A DNA stretch of 64,000 nucleotides from Plastoroseomonas hellenica (GTDB lineage Bacteria; Pseudomonadota; Alphaproteobacteria; Acetobacterales; Acetobacteraceae). Where the stretch lies: contig NZ_JAAGBB010000002.1 in the NCBI RefSeq assembly GCF_018129085.1, positions 1 through 64,000 of the forward strand. The letters are read 5' to 3'. Below, one piece after another: positions 17,735-25,198 of the stretch (position 1 is the first letter of the stretch; each line of letters begins with the position of its first letter). A program made the translations under genes and the position numbers. The notes under the pieces were generated by a model. That model was not told where the DNA came from, did not search any database, and saw nothing but the letters and a program-made list of their open reading frames with translations.

Positions 17735-18879
17735 ACCGCCGTCTTCGGCTCGGCATGGTGGGCGGCGGCCAAGGGGCCTTCATCGGCGCCGTGCACCGCA
17801 TCGCCGCACGGATCGACGATCGGTACGAGCTGGTCGCCGGCGCCTTTTCCTCCGATCCTGATCGGGCGCGTGCCAGCGCCCGCGACCTCCATGTCGCCCC
17901 GGACCGCGCCTATGAGAGCTGGCTGGAGATGGCAACCCGAGAGGCGGAACGCCCCGATGGGGTTGAGGTGGTGGCGATCGTCACGCCCAACCATATGCAT
18001 GCGGAACCCGCCATCGCCTTCCTGAACGCCGGTATCCACGTGGTCTGCGACAAGCCGCTCTGCCACACGCTGGAGGCGGCGCAGGCGCTGGAGCGTGCCG
18101 TGACGGCCAGCCGGGCGCTCTTTGCGCTGACGCACAACTACACCGGCTACCCGCTGGTGCGTCAGGCACGGGGCATGGTCGCCGAGGGCGCGATCGGTGC
18201 GCCGCGCGTCATCCAGGTCGAGTACCCGCAGGATTGGCTGACGATGCCGCTCGAGAGCTCGGGCCAGAAACAGGCTGCCTGGCGGACCGATCCGGCCCGC
18301 AGCGGCGCGGGGGGGAGCGTGGGTGACATCGGCACGCACGCCTTCAATCTGGCCGAGTTCGTCACCGGTCTCCGCGTGGAAGCGCTCGCGGCGGACCTCA
18401 CCGCCTTCGTGCCCGGCCGCCGGCTCGACGACAACGCCCACATGCTGCTGCGCTTCGCCGGCGGCACGCGCGGGATGCTCTGGTGTTCGCAGGTGGCGCC
18501 GGGCAACGAGAATGGGCTCCGCCTGCGCGTCTACGGCACCAGGGGTGGTCTGGAATGGGCGCAGGAGCAGCCTGACATCCTGGTGCATGCGCCGTTCGGC
18601 GAAGCACCGCGCATGCTTCGCCGCGGCGGGGCCGGCACCACGCCGGCAGCGACGCACGCGACGCGGATCCCCTCAGGCCACCCCGAGGGCTATCTCGAAG
18701 CTTTCGCGCAGCTCTATCGTGACTTCGCCGAGCAGGTCCTGGCGGCGCAGGAGGGGCGAACCGCGGATCCATCCTGTTGCCTGGTGCCGGGGATAGAGGA
18801 GGGTATGCGCGGGATGCGTTTCATTGCGGCGGCCGTCGCATCGAGCCAGGCGGACGCGGCCTGGATGGCGCTCGCCTGA
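17731..18879 (+). CDS. Gfo/Idh/MocA-family oxidoreductase
   Basis: 382 residues. The N-terminal Rossmann fold has GMVGGGQGAFIGAVHR (residues about 8-23) for NAD(P). EVVAIVTPNHMHAEPAIAFLNAGIHVVCDKPLCHT holds the conserved EKP-type motif (here DKP, active-site Lys). The C-terminal domain has GGSVGDIGTHAFNLAEFVTG, with the conserved D-x-G-x-H. This is probably an NAD(P)-dependent sugar or cyclitol dehydrogenase. It is the last gene of the operon and translationally coupled to the isomerase-like gene; a 102-base gap then separates the molybdoenzyme gene. Confidence 0.9.
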   Translation: MNRRLRLGMVGGGQGAFIGAVHRIAARIDDRYELVAGAFSSDPDRARASARDLHVAPDRAYESWLEMATREAERPDGVEVVAIVTPNHMHAEPAIAFLNAGIHVVCDKPLCHTLEAAQALERAVTASRALFALTHNYTGYPLVRQARGMVAEGAIGAPRVIQVEYPQDWLTMPLESSGQKQAAWRTDPARSGAGGSVGDIGTHAFNLAEFVTGLRVEALAADLTAFVPGRRLDDNAHMLLRFAGGTRGMLWCSQVAPGNENGLRLRVYGTRGGLEWAQEQPDILVHAPFGEAPRMLRRGGAGTTPAATHATRIPSGHPEGYLEAFAQLYRDFAEQVLAAQEGRTADPSCCLVPGIEEGMRGMRFIAAAVASSQADAAWMALA

Positions 18880-18981
18880 CCATGGCGACGAAGCCGGGTG
18901 GGCGTCGCCGGGCAGGATCGGGTAGGATCGGGCAGGGGATACGCGGTCCCGGACGGTCTCCAGGGCGCGAAGGAGTAGCCG

Positions 18982-19653
18982 ATGGCCGAAGACGAAAGCG
19001 TGCCGCTCACTGGGAAGCTGCGCGAGAAGCTGGTCGAGAAGAAGCAAGACTGGGCGCGGGACGGCCGGCTGATCACCGGCCACACCGATGCCGCTCATGC
19101 CATGCGCCTGCCGCCGGGGCAGACCCTGGTGAAGGACTGGCCTGTGCTCGACCTCGGCGTGCAGCCGGATGTCGCGAAGGATCGCTTCCGGCTTCGGGTC
19201 GAAGGCCTGGTCGAGAACCGCGTGGCGCTCGACTGGGACTGGTTCATGTCGCTCGAGCAGACGGAGCAGGTCTGCGACATCCACTGCGTCACGCAATGGA
19301 GCCGCTACGACAACCGCTTCACCGGCGTCCGCGCCCGCACCCTGCTGGCGCTGGCGCGGCCGAAGCCCAGCGCGCGCTTCGTCGGCTTCACGAGCTATGA
19401 CGGCTACACCACCAATGTCCCGCTCGCCGCCTTCGACGATGACGACGTGCTGCTGGCCCATGCCTGGGAGGGCGAGCCGTTGACCCGTGCCCATGGCGGG
19501 CCAGTCCGCGTGGTGCTCCCAAAACTCTATTTCTGGAAGAGCCCGAAATGGGTGACGCGCATCGAGCTGCTGGCCGAGGACCGGCCGGGCTTCTGGGAAG
19601 TGCGCGGCTACCACAACAACGCCGACCCTTGGTTGGAGGAGCGCTATGGATGA
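18982..19653 (+). CDS. Sulfite-oxidase-like molybdopterin-dependent oxidoreductase
   Basis: 223 residues without a signal peptide. The molybdopterin-binding (SUOX/MsrP) domain is recognisable: FRLRVEGLVENRVALDWDWF, then QVCDIHCVTQWSRYDNRFTGV, in which C102 is the expected Mo ligand, AHGGPVRVVLPKLYFWKSPKWVTRIEL and FWEVRGYHNNADPWLEERYG at the end. Cytosolic short members of this family have unknown substrates. The stop overlaps the start of the glutathione peroxidase gene by 8 bases, which suggests a shared redox or peroxide-repair task; this is inferred. Confidence 0.87.
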   Translation: MAEDESVPLTGKLREKLVEKKQDWARDGRLITGHTDAAHAMRLPPGQTLVKDWPVLDLGVQPDVAKDRFRLRVEGLVENRVALDWDWFMSLEQTEQVCDIHCVTQWSRYDNRFTGVRARTLLALARPKPSARFVGFTSYDGYTTNVPLAAFDDDDVLLAHAWEGEPLTRAHGGPVRVVLPKLYFWKSPKWVTRIELLAEDRPGFWEVRGYHNNADPWLEERYG

Positions 19654-20188
19654 GATCCGTCGACGCACACTCTTCGCGGCGCCGCTGCTGATGGCGAGCG
19701 CGCCGGCACCCACCGTCTATGACTTCACCCTGCCGCGCCTCGAGGGCGGCGCGTTGCCGCTCGCGCAGTTCCGCGGCCAGGCGCTGCTGATCGCCAATAC
19801 CGCGAGCTTCTGCGGCTTCACGCCGCAATATGCCGGGCTGCAGCGGCTGCACGACCGCTTCAAGGCGCGCGGCTTTGCGGTGATCGGCGTACCCACCAAC
19901 GACTTCAACCAGGAAAGCGCCGATGCCGGCGCCATCCGGGAATTCTGCGACACGCAATACGGCATCGACTTCCCGATGGCCGGCCTCAGCCATGTGCGCG
20001 GGCGCGAGGCGCATGCGCTCTTCGCCTTCCTGGCCCAGGCCGGCGGCGGCGAGCCGCGCTGGAACTTCCACAAATACCTGGTCGCCCGCGACGGCCGCGG
20101 TGTCACCGGCTTCGCCACCCGCGTGGAACCCGACCAGCCCGACTTCCTCCGCGCCGTCGAAGCCGCCATCGCGCAGCCCGCCAGCTGA
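19646..20188 (+). CDS. Glutathione-peroxidase-family protein
   Basis: 180 residues with a short N-terminal apolar segment (RRRTLFAAPLLMASAPA) that may be a signal or anchor. The peroxidatic motif is NTASFCGFTPQYAGLQRLH, Cys in place of selenocysteine. GVPTNDFNQESADAGAIREFC is the GPx signature 2 region (Gln of the tetrad and a second Cys), and RWNFHKYLVARDG supplies the Trp-Asn tetrad members. It reduces peroxides, probably using thioredoxin as many bacterial enzymes do. It is coupled to the molybdoenzyme gene upstream. Confidence 0.88.
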   Translation: MDEIRRRTLFAAPLLMASAPAPTVYDFTLPRLEGGALPLAQFRGQALLIANTASFCGFTPQYAGLQRLHDRFKARGFAVIGVPTNDFNQESADAGAIREFCDTQYGIDFPMAGLSHVRGREAHALFAFLAQAGGGEPRWNFHKYLVARDGRGVTGFATRVEPDQPDFLRAVEAAIAQPAS

Positions 20189-20215
20189 ACCTGGAGCGCG
20201 GGCCGAGCAGCCCCG

Positions 20216-20264
20216 TGTTGGAGGAGTTGACAACACCTTGCGCGTGTTGGCATTTTCTCCAACA
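20216..20264 (+). promoter_or_regulatory. Promoter and nested-palindrome operator of the TumE/antitoxin pair
   Basis: An outer inverted repeat TGTTGGAG (20216-20223)/CTCCAACA (20257-20264) encloses an inner one, CAACAC (20231-20236)/GTGTTG (20244-20249). TTGACA at 20227-20232 is a consensus -35, with a poor GCATTT 17 bases on. The outer arm ends on the toxin ATG, so the transcript may be almost leaderless. Autoregulation by the antitoxin is inferred. Confidence 0.55.
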
Positions 20265-20551
20265 TGAGGGCAGCGCTGCTGCTGCGCGAGCGCCAGGCTT
20301 TGACGGAAGCGTCGTTCGTGGAGCTGGTCATCTGGCGGGTGCCGCGGCGGGTGCCGGGCAGCGCCCATGATTTCAAATACAGCCTGGCGCTGGTCGCGCA
20401 TGGCCGTTGCGTCCTGCGATACGACAACGAGGCCGGCAAGGGCGACCACCGGCATGTCGAAGGGCAGGAAGTGGGTTATCGCTTCGTCGATCTGGCGCGT
20501 TTGCAGGCGGATTTCTGGGCGGATGTGGACAGGTGGGAGGCGGAGCAATGA
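20264..20551 (+). CDS. TumE-family toxin (DUF6516)
   Basis: 95 residues. SFVELVIWRVPRRVPGSAHDFKYSLALV, then RCVLRYDNEAGKGDHRHVEGQE and YRFVDLARLQADFWADVDRW match the TumE/DUF6516 pattern. The conserved RYDNxxxKGDHRH segment is the most diagnostic. TumE proteins are toxins of a type II system in which the toxin gene precedes the antitoxin; the mechanism is not settled. The stop overlaps the ATG of the HTH partner (ATGA), as in other toxin-first pairs. It is preceded by a nested-palindrome operator. Confidence 0.8.
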   Translation: MRAALLLRERQALTEASFVELVIWRVPRRVPGSAHDFKYSLALVAHGRCVLRYDNEAGKGDHRHVEGQEVGYRFVDLARLQADFWADVDRWEAEQ

Positions 20552-20886
20552 GGACGGTCACCTTGGGCATCGCGTCGAGGGCCGATACGAAGCGGCGCAT
20601 GGCGGCCGCCTTCGCGGGGGAGGCGCAGGGCGCGTTCATCTCCTTCGCCTCGGTCGATCTGCTCTGGAGGGTTCTCTCTGCCAGGCGTTGGGACATCATC
20701 CAGGCGGTGGCGGGGCAGGGTGAGCTGTCGATCCGCGAAGTGGCCCGCCGCGTGGGCCGGGACGTGAAGGCGGTGCATGGCGACGTCACGGCGCTGCTCG
20801 ATGCGGGCGTGCTGGATCGGACGGCGCAGGGCGTCGTGTTCCCCTATGACGCGGTGCATGTGGACTTCACGCTGCGCGCCGCGTGA
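20548..20886 (+). CDS. HVO_A0114-type DNA-binding antitoxin of the TumE pair
   Basis: 112 residues from ATG 20548. The winged-helix is clear: FISFASVDLLWRVLSARRWDIIQAV, then LSIREVARRVGRDVKAVHGDVTALLDAGVL and a wing ending GVVFPYDAVHVDFTL. HVO_A0114-family proteins regularly accompany TumE toxins as antitoxin and repressor. An in-frame upstream start at 20407 would lie wholly inside the toxin gene and is rejected. The pair sits between housekeeping-type genes without an obvious mobile element. Confidence 0.82.
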   Translation: MRTVTLGIASRADTKRRMAAAFAGEAQGAFISFASVDLLWRVLSARRWDIIQAVAGQGELSIREVARRVGRDVKAVHGDVTALLDAGVLDRTAQGVVFPYDAVHVDFTLRAA

Positions 20887-21016
20887 CGCGGCCCTCCAGG
20901 CCATCCCCAACCAAGTCGCCACCCCCCCCACCCCCGCGGCCATAGACCGCCACCGGTTCCTGCGGGGCGAGCACAGCGATGCCTCGGGGCCGCACATGCG
21001 GCCCCGCGCGCCACCG

Positions 21017-21712
21017 TCAGCGGCGTCGAGCGCGCCCTGACGGCGCGGAAGCCAAGCCGGCGGATGCCGGCGCCGGCGATTGGGGGCAGACAAATATCTT
21101 AAGGGCTGAGTTCACGACCGGCGCCAGCTCGGCGGCGCTGGCGCCGTCCAGCGCCTGCACCGAGAGGCCCTGCAGCACGGTCATGATGAAGCGCGCGAGG
21201 GCCGCGGCATCGGTCGCCGCGGGCAGCAGCCCGGCTTCGACGTCGCTGGTGATGCGGCGTTCCAGCGCCAGGCGCGACGCCGACCGGATCGCCCTGAGCT
21301 CGGCCGCCAGCTCGGCATTCTCGGCGGAGGTCATCAGCAGCCCGCTCGACACCATGCAGCCGAGCGGCTTGCCCGGCGTCGTCACCGCCGCGATGCCGCG
21401 CTCGAGCATCATGCGGGCCGCGTCATGGCCCGAGGGCGCCGCGGCGATCTCGTCGGCGCTGATGCCGCTGGCGCCGTAGCGGCGCAGCACCTCGCGGTAG
21501 AGATCGGCCTTGTTGCCGAAGGCATGATAGAGGCTGGGCGCCGCGATCCCGATCGCATCCGTCAGATCGGCGATGCTCACGCCGTCATAGCCATGCCGCC
21601 AGAACAGATCGAGCGCCACCTCGAGCGCCTGGTCGCGGTCGAATGTCGGCTGCCGGCCGCGGGGGCGCGGCGATGTCGCACTGTTCTTCGTCGGGGACAC
21701 CACCATGCGCAT
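21017..21712 (-). CDS. TetR/AcrR-family transcriptional regulator
   Basis: 231 residues. The HTH is FDRDQALEVALDLFWRHGYDGVSIADLTDAIGIAAPSLYHAFGNKADLYREVL at residues about 24-78, typical of the YxxF group. The C-terminal ligand domain contains GCMVSSGLLMTSAENAELAAELR and a FIMTVLQGLSVQALDGAS dimerisation helix. ATG 21712 is preferred to TTG 21715. It is divergent from an exported alpha/beta hydrolase with a palindrome TGTTTA-N8-TAAACA between them, so it probably represses that hydrolase and itself. Confidence 0.9.
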   Translation of the reverse strand: MRMVVSPTKNSATSPRPRGRQPTFDRDQALEVALDLFWRHGYDGVSIADLTDAIGIAAPSLYHAFGNKADLYREVLRRYGASGISADEIAAAPSGHDAARMMLERGIAAVTTPGKPLGCMVSSGLLMTSAENAELAAELRAIRSASRLALERRITSDVEAGLLPAATDAAALARFIMTVLQGLSVQALDGASAAELAPVVNSALKIFVCPQSPAPASAGLASAPSGRARRR

Positions 21713-21749
21713 CAAGTGCGGTGCTTGACGTTCCTGCGCAAGCTCCTAA

Positions 21750-21769
21750 TGTTTAGTGATCGATAAACA
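21750..21769. promoter_or_regulatory. Palindromic TetR operator candidate
   Basis: TGTTTA (21750-21755), eight bases, TAAACA (21764-21769) lies between the TetR gene and the divergent hydrolase, 10 bases before the hydrolase start. Its size and place suit a TetR dimer; this is inferred. Confidence 0.45.
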
Positions 21770-21779
21770 AAAGGATGAC

Positions 21780-22718
21780 ATGATGGGTGTGCAGGATGCG
21801 ATCGGCCGGCGGGGCCTGGTGCTGGGCGTCGTGGGGACGGCGGCGGCCAATGCGCTGACTGGCCCGGCGATGGCAGCGGAACCCGCGGCCGCGAGCGCGT
21901 CCTTCACCGTCCGCTCGGCCGACGGCACGCTGCTGACGGGCGATGCGCAGGGCGACCTGGAGGCGCCCGGGATTCTCTTCATCCACGGCCTGCGCCAAAG
22001 CCGGCTGAGCTGGGACAAGCAGTTTGCCGATCCGGCGCTGGCGGGCTTCCGCCTGGTCCGCTTCGACCTCCGCGGCCATGGGGATTCGGACAAGCCCGCC
22101 GCGCCCGACGCTTACGCGGATGCCGACCGCTGGGCGGACGACCTGGCCGCGGTGATCGCGGGCGCGAGGCTGCGCCGGCCCGTGCTGGTGGGCTGGTCGC
22201 TCGGCGGTTACGTGGCCGGCGCCTATCTCCGGAAACATGGCGGCGCCGGGATCGCGGGGATCAACCTGGTCGATGCGGTCACCAGGCTGTCGCCGGATCT
22301 CCTGACCCCGCTCGCCGGCAGCTTCGCCCGCAGCACCGGCTCGCATGATCTCGGCGAGCGCGCCGCGGCGACGGCCGATTTCCTGGCCGCCTGCTTCCAC
22401 CAGCCGCCGACCGGCATCGAATGGCAGCGCATGCTTGTCATCAACGGCATGACGGCCCGGGCCGTGAACGAGGGCTTCACCCGGACCGAAACCACCGACC
22501 TGGAGCCCGTTTTCCGCGACTATGCCGGCCCAATCATGCTGACGCATGGGGCGCATGACCGGCTGGTCCGCCTGGCCATGTCAGAGCGGATCCGGGCGCT
22601 GCACCCGGGCAGCCGTCTCTCGGTCTACGCGGAGAGCGGACACAGCCCCTTCTATGAGGAGCCGTCCCGGTTCGGGCGGGAGCTCGCCGGTTTCGCGGCC
22701 GCCGCGATGCGGGGCTGA
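21780..22718 (+). CDS. Exported alpha/beta hydrolase with twin-arginine signal
   Basis: 312 residues from ATG 21780 (ATG 21783 follows directly) with AAAAGGA upstream. The N-terminus has a twin-arginine signal (GRRGLVLGVVGTAAANALTG, cleavage near AMAAEP). The fold markers are ILFIHGLRQSRLSWDKQF, RFDLRGHGDSDKP, the nucleophile GWSLGGYVAGAYL, the acid in LTHGAHDRLV and the His in ESGHSPFYEEPSRF. Similar to haloperoxidase/3-oxoadipate enol-lactonase-like hydrolases; the substrate is unknown. It is followed at one base by a second hydrolase, so the two are likely co-transcribed under the divergent TetR. Confidence 0.85.
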   Translation: MMGVQDAIGRRGLVLGVVGTAAANALTGPAMAAEPAAASASFTVRSADGTLLTGDAQGDLEAPGILFIHGLRQSRLSWDKQFADPALAGFRLVRFDLRGHGDSDKPAAPDAYADADRWADDLAAVIAGARLRRPVLVGWSLGGYVAGAYLRKHGGAGIAGINLVDAVTRLSPDLLTPLAGSFARSTGSHDLGERAAATADFLAACFHQPPTGIEWQRMLVINGMTARAVNEGFTRTETTDLEPVFRDYAGPIMLTHGAHDRLVRLAMSERIRALHPGSRLSVYAESGHSPFYEEPSRFGRELAGFAAAAMRG

Positions 22719-22719
22719 G

Positions 22720-23622
22720 ATGGCCGCACCGCCCTTCTTTCCCGGCTTCCGGGCGCTCGACATCGAGGCGGGCGGGGTGCGCTTCGCCGGCGTCATCGGC
22801 GGCGCCGGCCCGCCGCTGCTGTTGCTGCACGGCTTCCCCGAGACGCATATCGCCTGGCGCAAGCTGGCGCCGGCCCTGGCGCGGCAGCACAGCCTGATCA
22901 TCCCGGACCTGCCGGGCTATGGCGCCAGCCGGCCGCGGGCGATGACGCCGCGCTGGACCAAGCGCCGGGTCGGCGCGGCGCTGGTGGCGCTGATGCGGGC
23001 GCTCGGGCATCAGCGCTTCGCGCTCGCCGGGCATGACCGCGGCGCGCGCGCCGGCTATCGGCTGGCGCTCGACCACCCCGGGGTCGTCAGCCGCTTCGCC
23101 TCGCTGACGGTGGTGCCGACGCTCGATGCGATGCTGGCGGTCGATTATCGCTACGCTAGCAAGAGCTATCACTGGTTCCTGCTGGCGCAGGAGGCGGACC
23201 TTCCCGAGCGGCTGCTCGCCGCCGCGCCGGATGCTTTCATCGACCGCGCCTTCACGGGCATGGGCGCGGAGAGCGACGAGGTGATCGAGCCCTCGGCGCG
23301 GGAGGCCTATCGCGGCGCCTTCCGCAACGCGTCGGTGCGCCACGCGATCTGCGAAGACTATCGCGCCGCGCTGGAGGAGGATCTCGCGCAAGATCAGGCG
23401 GACCGCGCGGCGGGGCGCAAGCTCGACTGCCCCGTTCTCGTGCTCTGGCCGCGCGCGCAGGAGGTTCCGGGTCGTCCTGGCCCGGCCGAGATCTGGAAGG
23501 GCTGGGCCGAGGACGTCACGGGCGCGGTGACGACGGGCGGCCATCTCCAGCCGGAGGACCGTCCGGAGGAGGTCGCGGCGGCGCTGGTGCCGTTCTTCAA
23601 GCAGGAACGTAGGTCAACCTGA
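22720..23622 (+). CDS. Haloacid dehalogenase-like alpha/beta hydrolase (fluoroacetate dehalogenase type)
   Basis: 300 residues. LLLHGFPETHIAWRKLAP gives the oxyanion HGFPE. The nucleophile elbow is GHDRGARAGYRLALDHP with Asp, and the D-R-x-x-R pattern supplies the carboxylate-binding arginines of fluoroacetate dehalogenases. VPTLDAML carries the catalytic acid. SKSYHWFLLAQ supplies the His-Trp halide pocket, and the base His is in TTGGHLQPEDRPEEV. Epoxide hydrolases share the Asp nucleophile but not the Arg pair, so haloacetate dehalogenase is preferred. It starts on the base after the upstream stop and its 3' end overlaps the convergent reductase gene by 26 bases. Confidence 0.83.
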   Translation: MAAPPFFPGFRALDIEAGGVRFAGVIGGAGPPLLLLHGFPETHIAWRKLAPALARQHSLIIPDLPGYGASRPRAMTPRWTKRRVGAALVALMRALGHQRFALAGHDRGARAGYRLALDHPGVVSRFASLTVVPTLDAMLAVDYRYASKSYHWFLLAQEADLPERLLAAAPDAFIDRAFTGMGAESDEVIEPSAREAYRGAFRNASVRHAICEDYRAALEEDLAQDQADRAAGRKLDCPVLVLWPRAQEVPGRPGPAEIWKGWAEDVTGAVTTGGHLQPEDRPEEVAAALVPFFKQERRST

Positions 23623-24127
23623 TGACATCCTCGCCAATGAGATCGCTGGCCGCAAGGCGGAGCGGCGGCCGGGGGCCGGCGAAGAATGGTTTGCCGCGAC
23701 CAAGCACGACGGGGTGGAGATAGAGCCGATACACGTCGATAAGACCAAGATCGGTCAGGCTTCGCGCCAGGTCCGGTCCGCCGACTTGAATCTCCCCAAC
23801 GAGCCGGGCCTTCAGCCCGCGTATCACCGCCTCGATGTCATCCCCGATAAGCGTGGCGTTGGGGCCGACCGACTGCAATGAGCGCGACACGACCCACTTC
23901 GGCTGGCTCCGCCACGCCGCCGCGAACTCGTGTTGTTCCGCACTCCACTCGGGATGATCTTCGTCCCAGTACCGCATCACCTCGTACAGGCGGCGACCGT
24001 ACACGCTGCCCGCCTGGCCGCGCGCCTGCTCGATGAAGTGGCGGAAGAGCGTGGGGCTTGGCCCAAACGCCATGTGGTCGACATAGCCATCCAGGGATTG
24101 GTTCATGCCGAAGACGAGCTTTGCCAT
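23597..24127 (-). CDS. RibD-C/dihydrofolate-reductase-like protein
   Basis: 176 residues. AKLVFGMNQSLDGYVDHMAFGPSP opens the DHFR-like fold, RLYEVMRYW follows, then IGDDIEAVIRGLKARLVGEIQVGGPDLARSLTDLGLIDVYRLYLHPVVLGRGKPFF, with the GGPxLAxxLxxxGLID and HPVxLGxGKPxF motifs of the YyaP/YwjB-like group. These NADPH-binding proteins are related to RibD reductase but mostly unassigned. About 258 bases downstream (24128-24385, upstream on this strand) hold no convincing gene. Confidence 0.87.
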   Translation of the reverse strand: MAKLVFGMNQSLDGYVDHMAFGPSPTLFRHFIEQARGQAGSVYGRRLYEVMRYWDEDHPEWSAEQHEFAAAWRSQPKWVVSRSLQSVGPNATLIGDDIEAVIRGLKARLVGEIQVGGPDLARSLTDLGLIDVYRLYLHPVVLGRGKPFFAGPRPPLRLAASDLIGEDVIRLTYVPA

Positions 24128-24385
24128 GCTACAAAATCTCCATCCCAGGTTCTTCAGGCGACGGAAGCCCGACGCCCATCGAAGGCAGCCTCCTGCAGGT
24201 CACTCAGGGCATCAAGGTGAGCTGGGCTGCGCCGAGCCCTTCAAAGCTCACCGCGCTCCATCCTCTTCGTGTTCCTGAGCGGCCCTGAAGGTTGGCACGG
24301 CGCATAGCCGATCCCAACCCGGGGCATCATGTTCCGGCGCTCTGTCCGATCGCGCGAGCCAGGCTGTTCGGCGATGCCCCGTGCC

Positions 24386-25171
24386 TCAATCCGGTGGGAG
24401 GCCTGCCTGCCCGCGCCCATCCGGCACCGGCCCCGCGCGACGGCCGGACAGGCCCACCGCCGCGCTCCAGCCGAGCAACCCACCCGCCAGCGCCAGCCCG
24501 AGGCGCGCCCAGGCCTCGCCGACCGGGTCCCGCTCCCCGGCCACCCACCGCCCGACGATCGGACGGGTCCCGTCGGGCAAGTGGCCGCCGCCCGTGACCT
24601 GCCAAAACGCCGCCGCATGGTCGCCCTTCGGCAGCGCCCGGATGAACTGTCCGCCGGGCTCCGACCAGACGGCGGGCGGCGCGTGCCCCTCGGCGATGAC
24701 CCAGGCCGGAACCGGGTCCCCGGCCCGCCATCCCGCGGGGAGCACCGGCGCGATCACGTAGGCGAAGCCGGATTGCCGGTAACGGCCGTGGATCGGGATG
24801 GTCGCGACCCGCGCCAGCGCCGGCCGTGGCCGGGCGTCGGTGAAGCGGAAACGCGTGGTCAGGCGAGCCGCCGGCGCCTCCGCCACGGGCAGGGTCGCGC
24901 GGCGCCCGAGCAGCGGGACATCGACCGCGAAACCCATGACGAGAGGGAGCACCAGCAGCCCGGAGAGGCCGAGCAGCCCCGCCACCAGCCCGCCCTCGAA
25001 GGCGGTGGTCGCCAGCGCGCCGAGGACAAGCCAGGACGCGAAGAGCAGCACCAGCGCCAGGGCCTCGCCCGGAACCGCGAGCCGCACGGCGTGCGCGAAC
25101 ACGGCAGCGCCCAGCATCGCCGCGACGCCGATCCCGATGCGGCGCGCTGCGGAGACCGGACGGGCGCGCAA
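24386..25171 (-). CDS. Membrane protein of unknown function
   Basis: 261 residues. Three or four apolar helices fill the N-terminal third (IGVAAMLGAAVFAHAVRLAV, LALVLLFASWLVLGALATTA, LLGLSGLLVLPLVMGFAV). A soluble region of about 130 residues follows (TTRFRFTDARPRPALARVATIPIHGRY, WVIAEGHAPPAVWSEPGG), with a last hydrophobic segment near the C-terminus (ARLGLALAGGLLGWSAAV). I do not recognise a family. It is 27 bases downstream of the DUF3592-DUF3455 fusion on the same strand and probably part of the same transcript. Confidence 0.65.
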   Translation of the reverse strand: MRARPVSAARRIGIGVAAMLGAAVFAHAVRLAVPGEALALVLLFASWLVLGALATTAFEGGLVAGLLGLSGLLVLPLVMGFAVDVPLLGRRATLPVAEAPAARLTTRFRFTDARPRPALARVATIPIHGRYRQSGFAYVIAPVLPAGWRAGDPVPAWVIAEGHAPPAVWSEPGGQFIRALPKGDHAAAFWQVTGGGHLPDGTRPIVGRWVAGERDPVGEAWARLGLALAGGLLGWSAAVGLSGRRAGPVPDGRGQAGLPPD

Positions 25172-25198
25172 GCGCCTGGGTCCCGCAGCGACGCCGCG

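Noticed and set aside
24128-24385. Possible small gene between the RibD-like and membrane-protein genes
   Set aside because: Short frames there have no RBS or recognisable domain.
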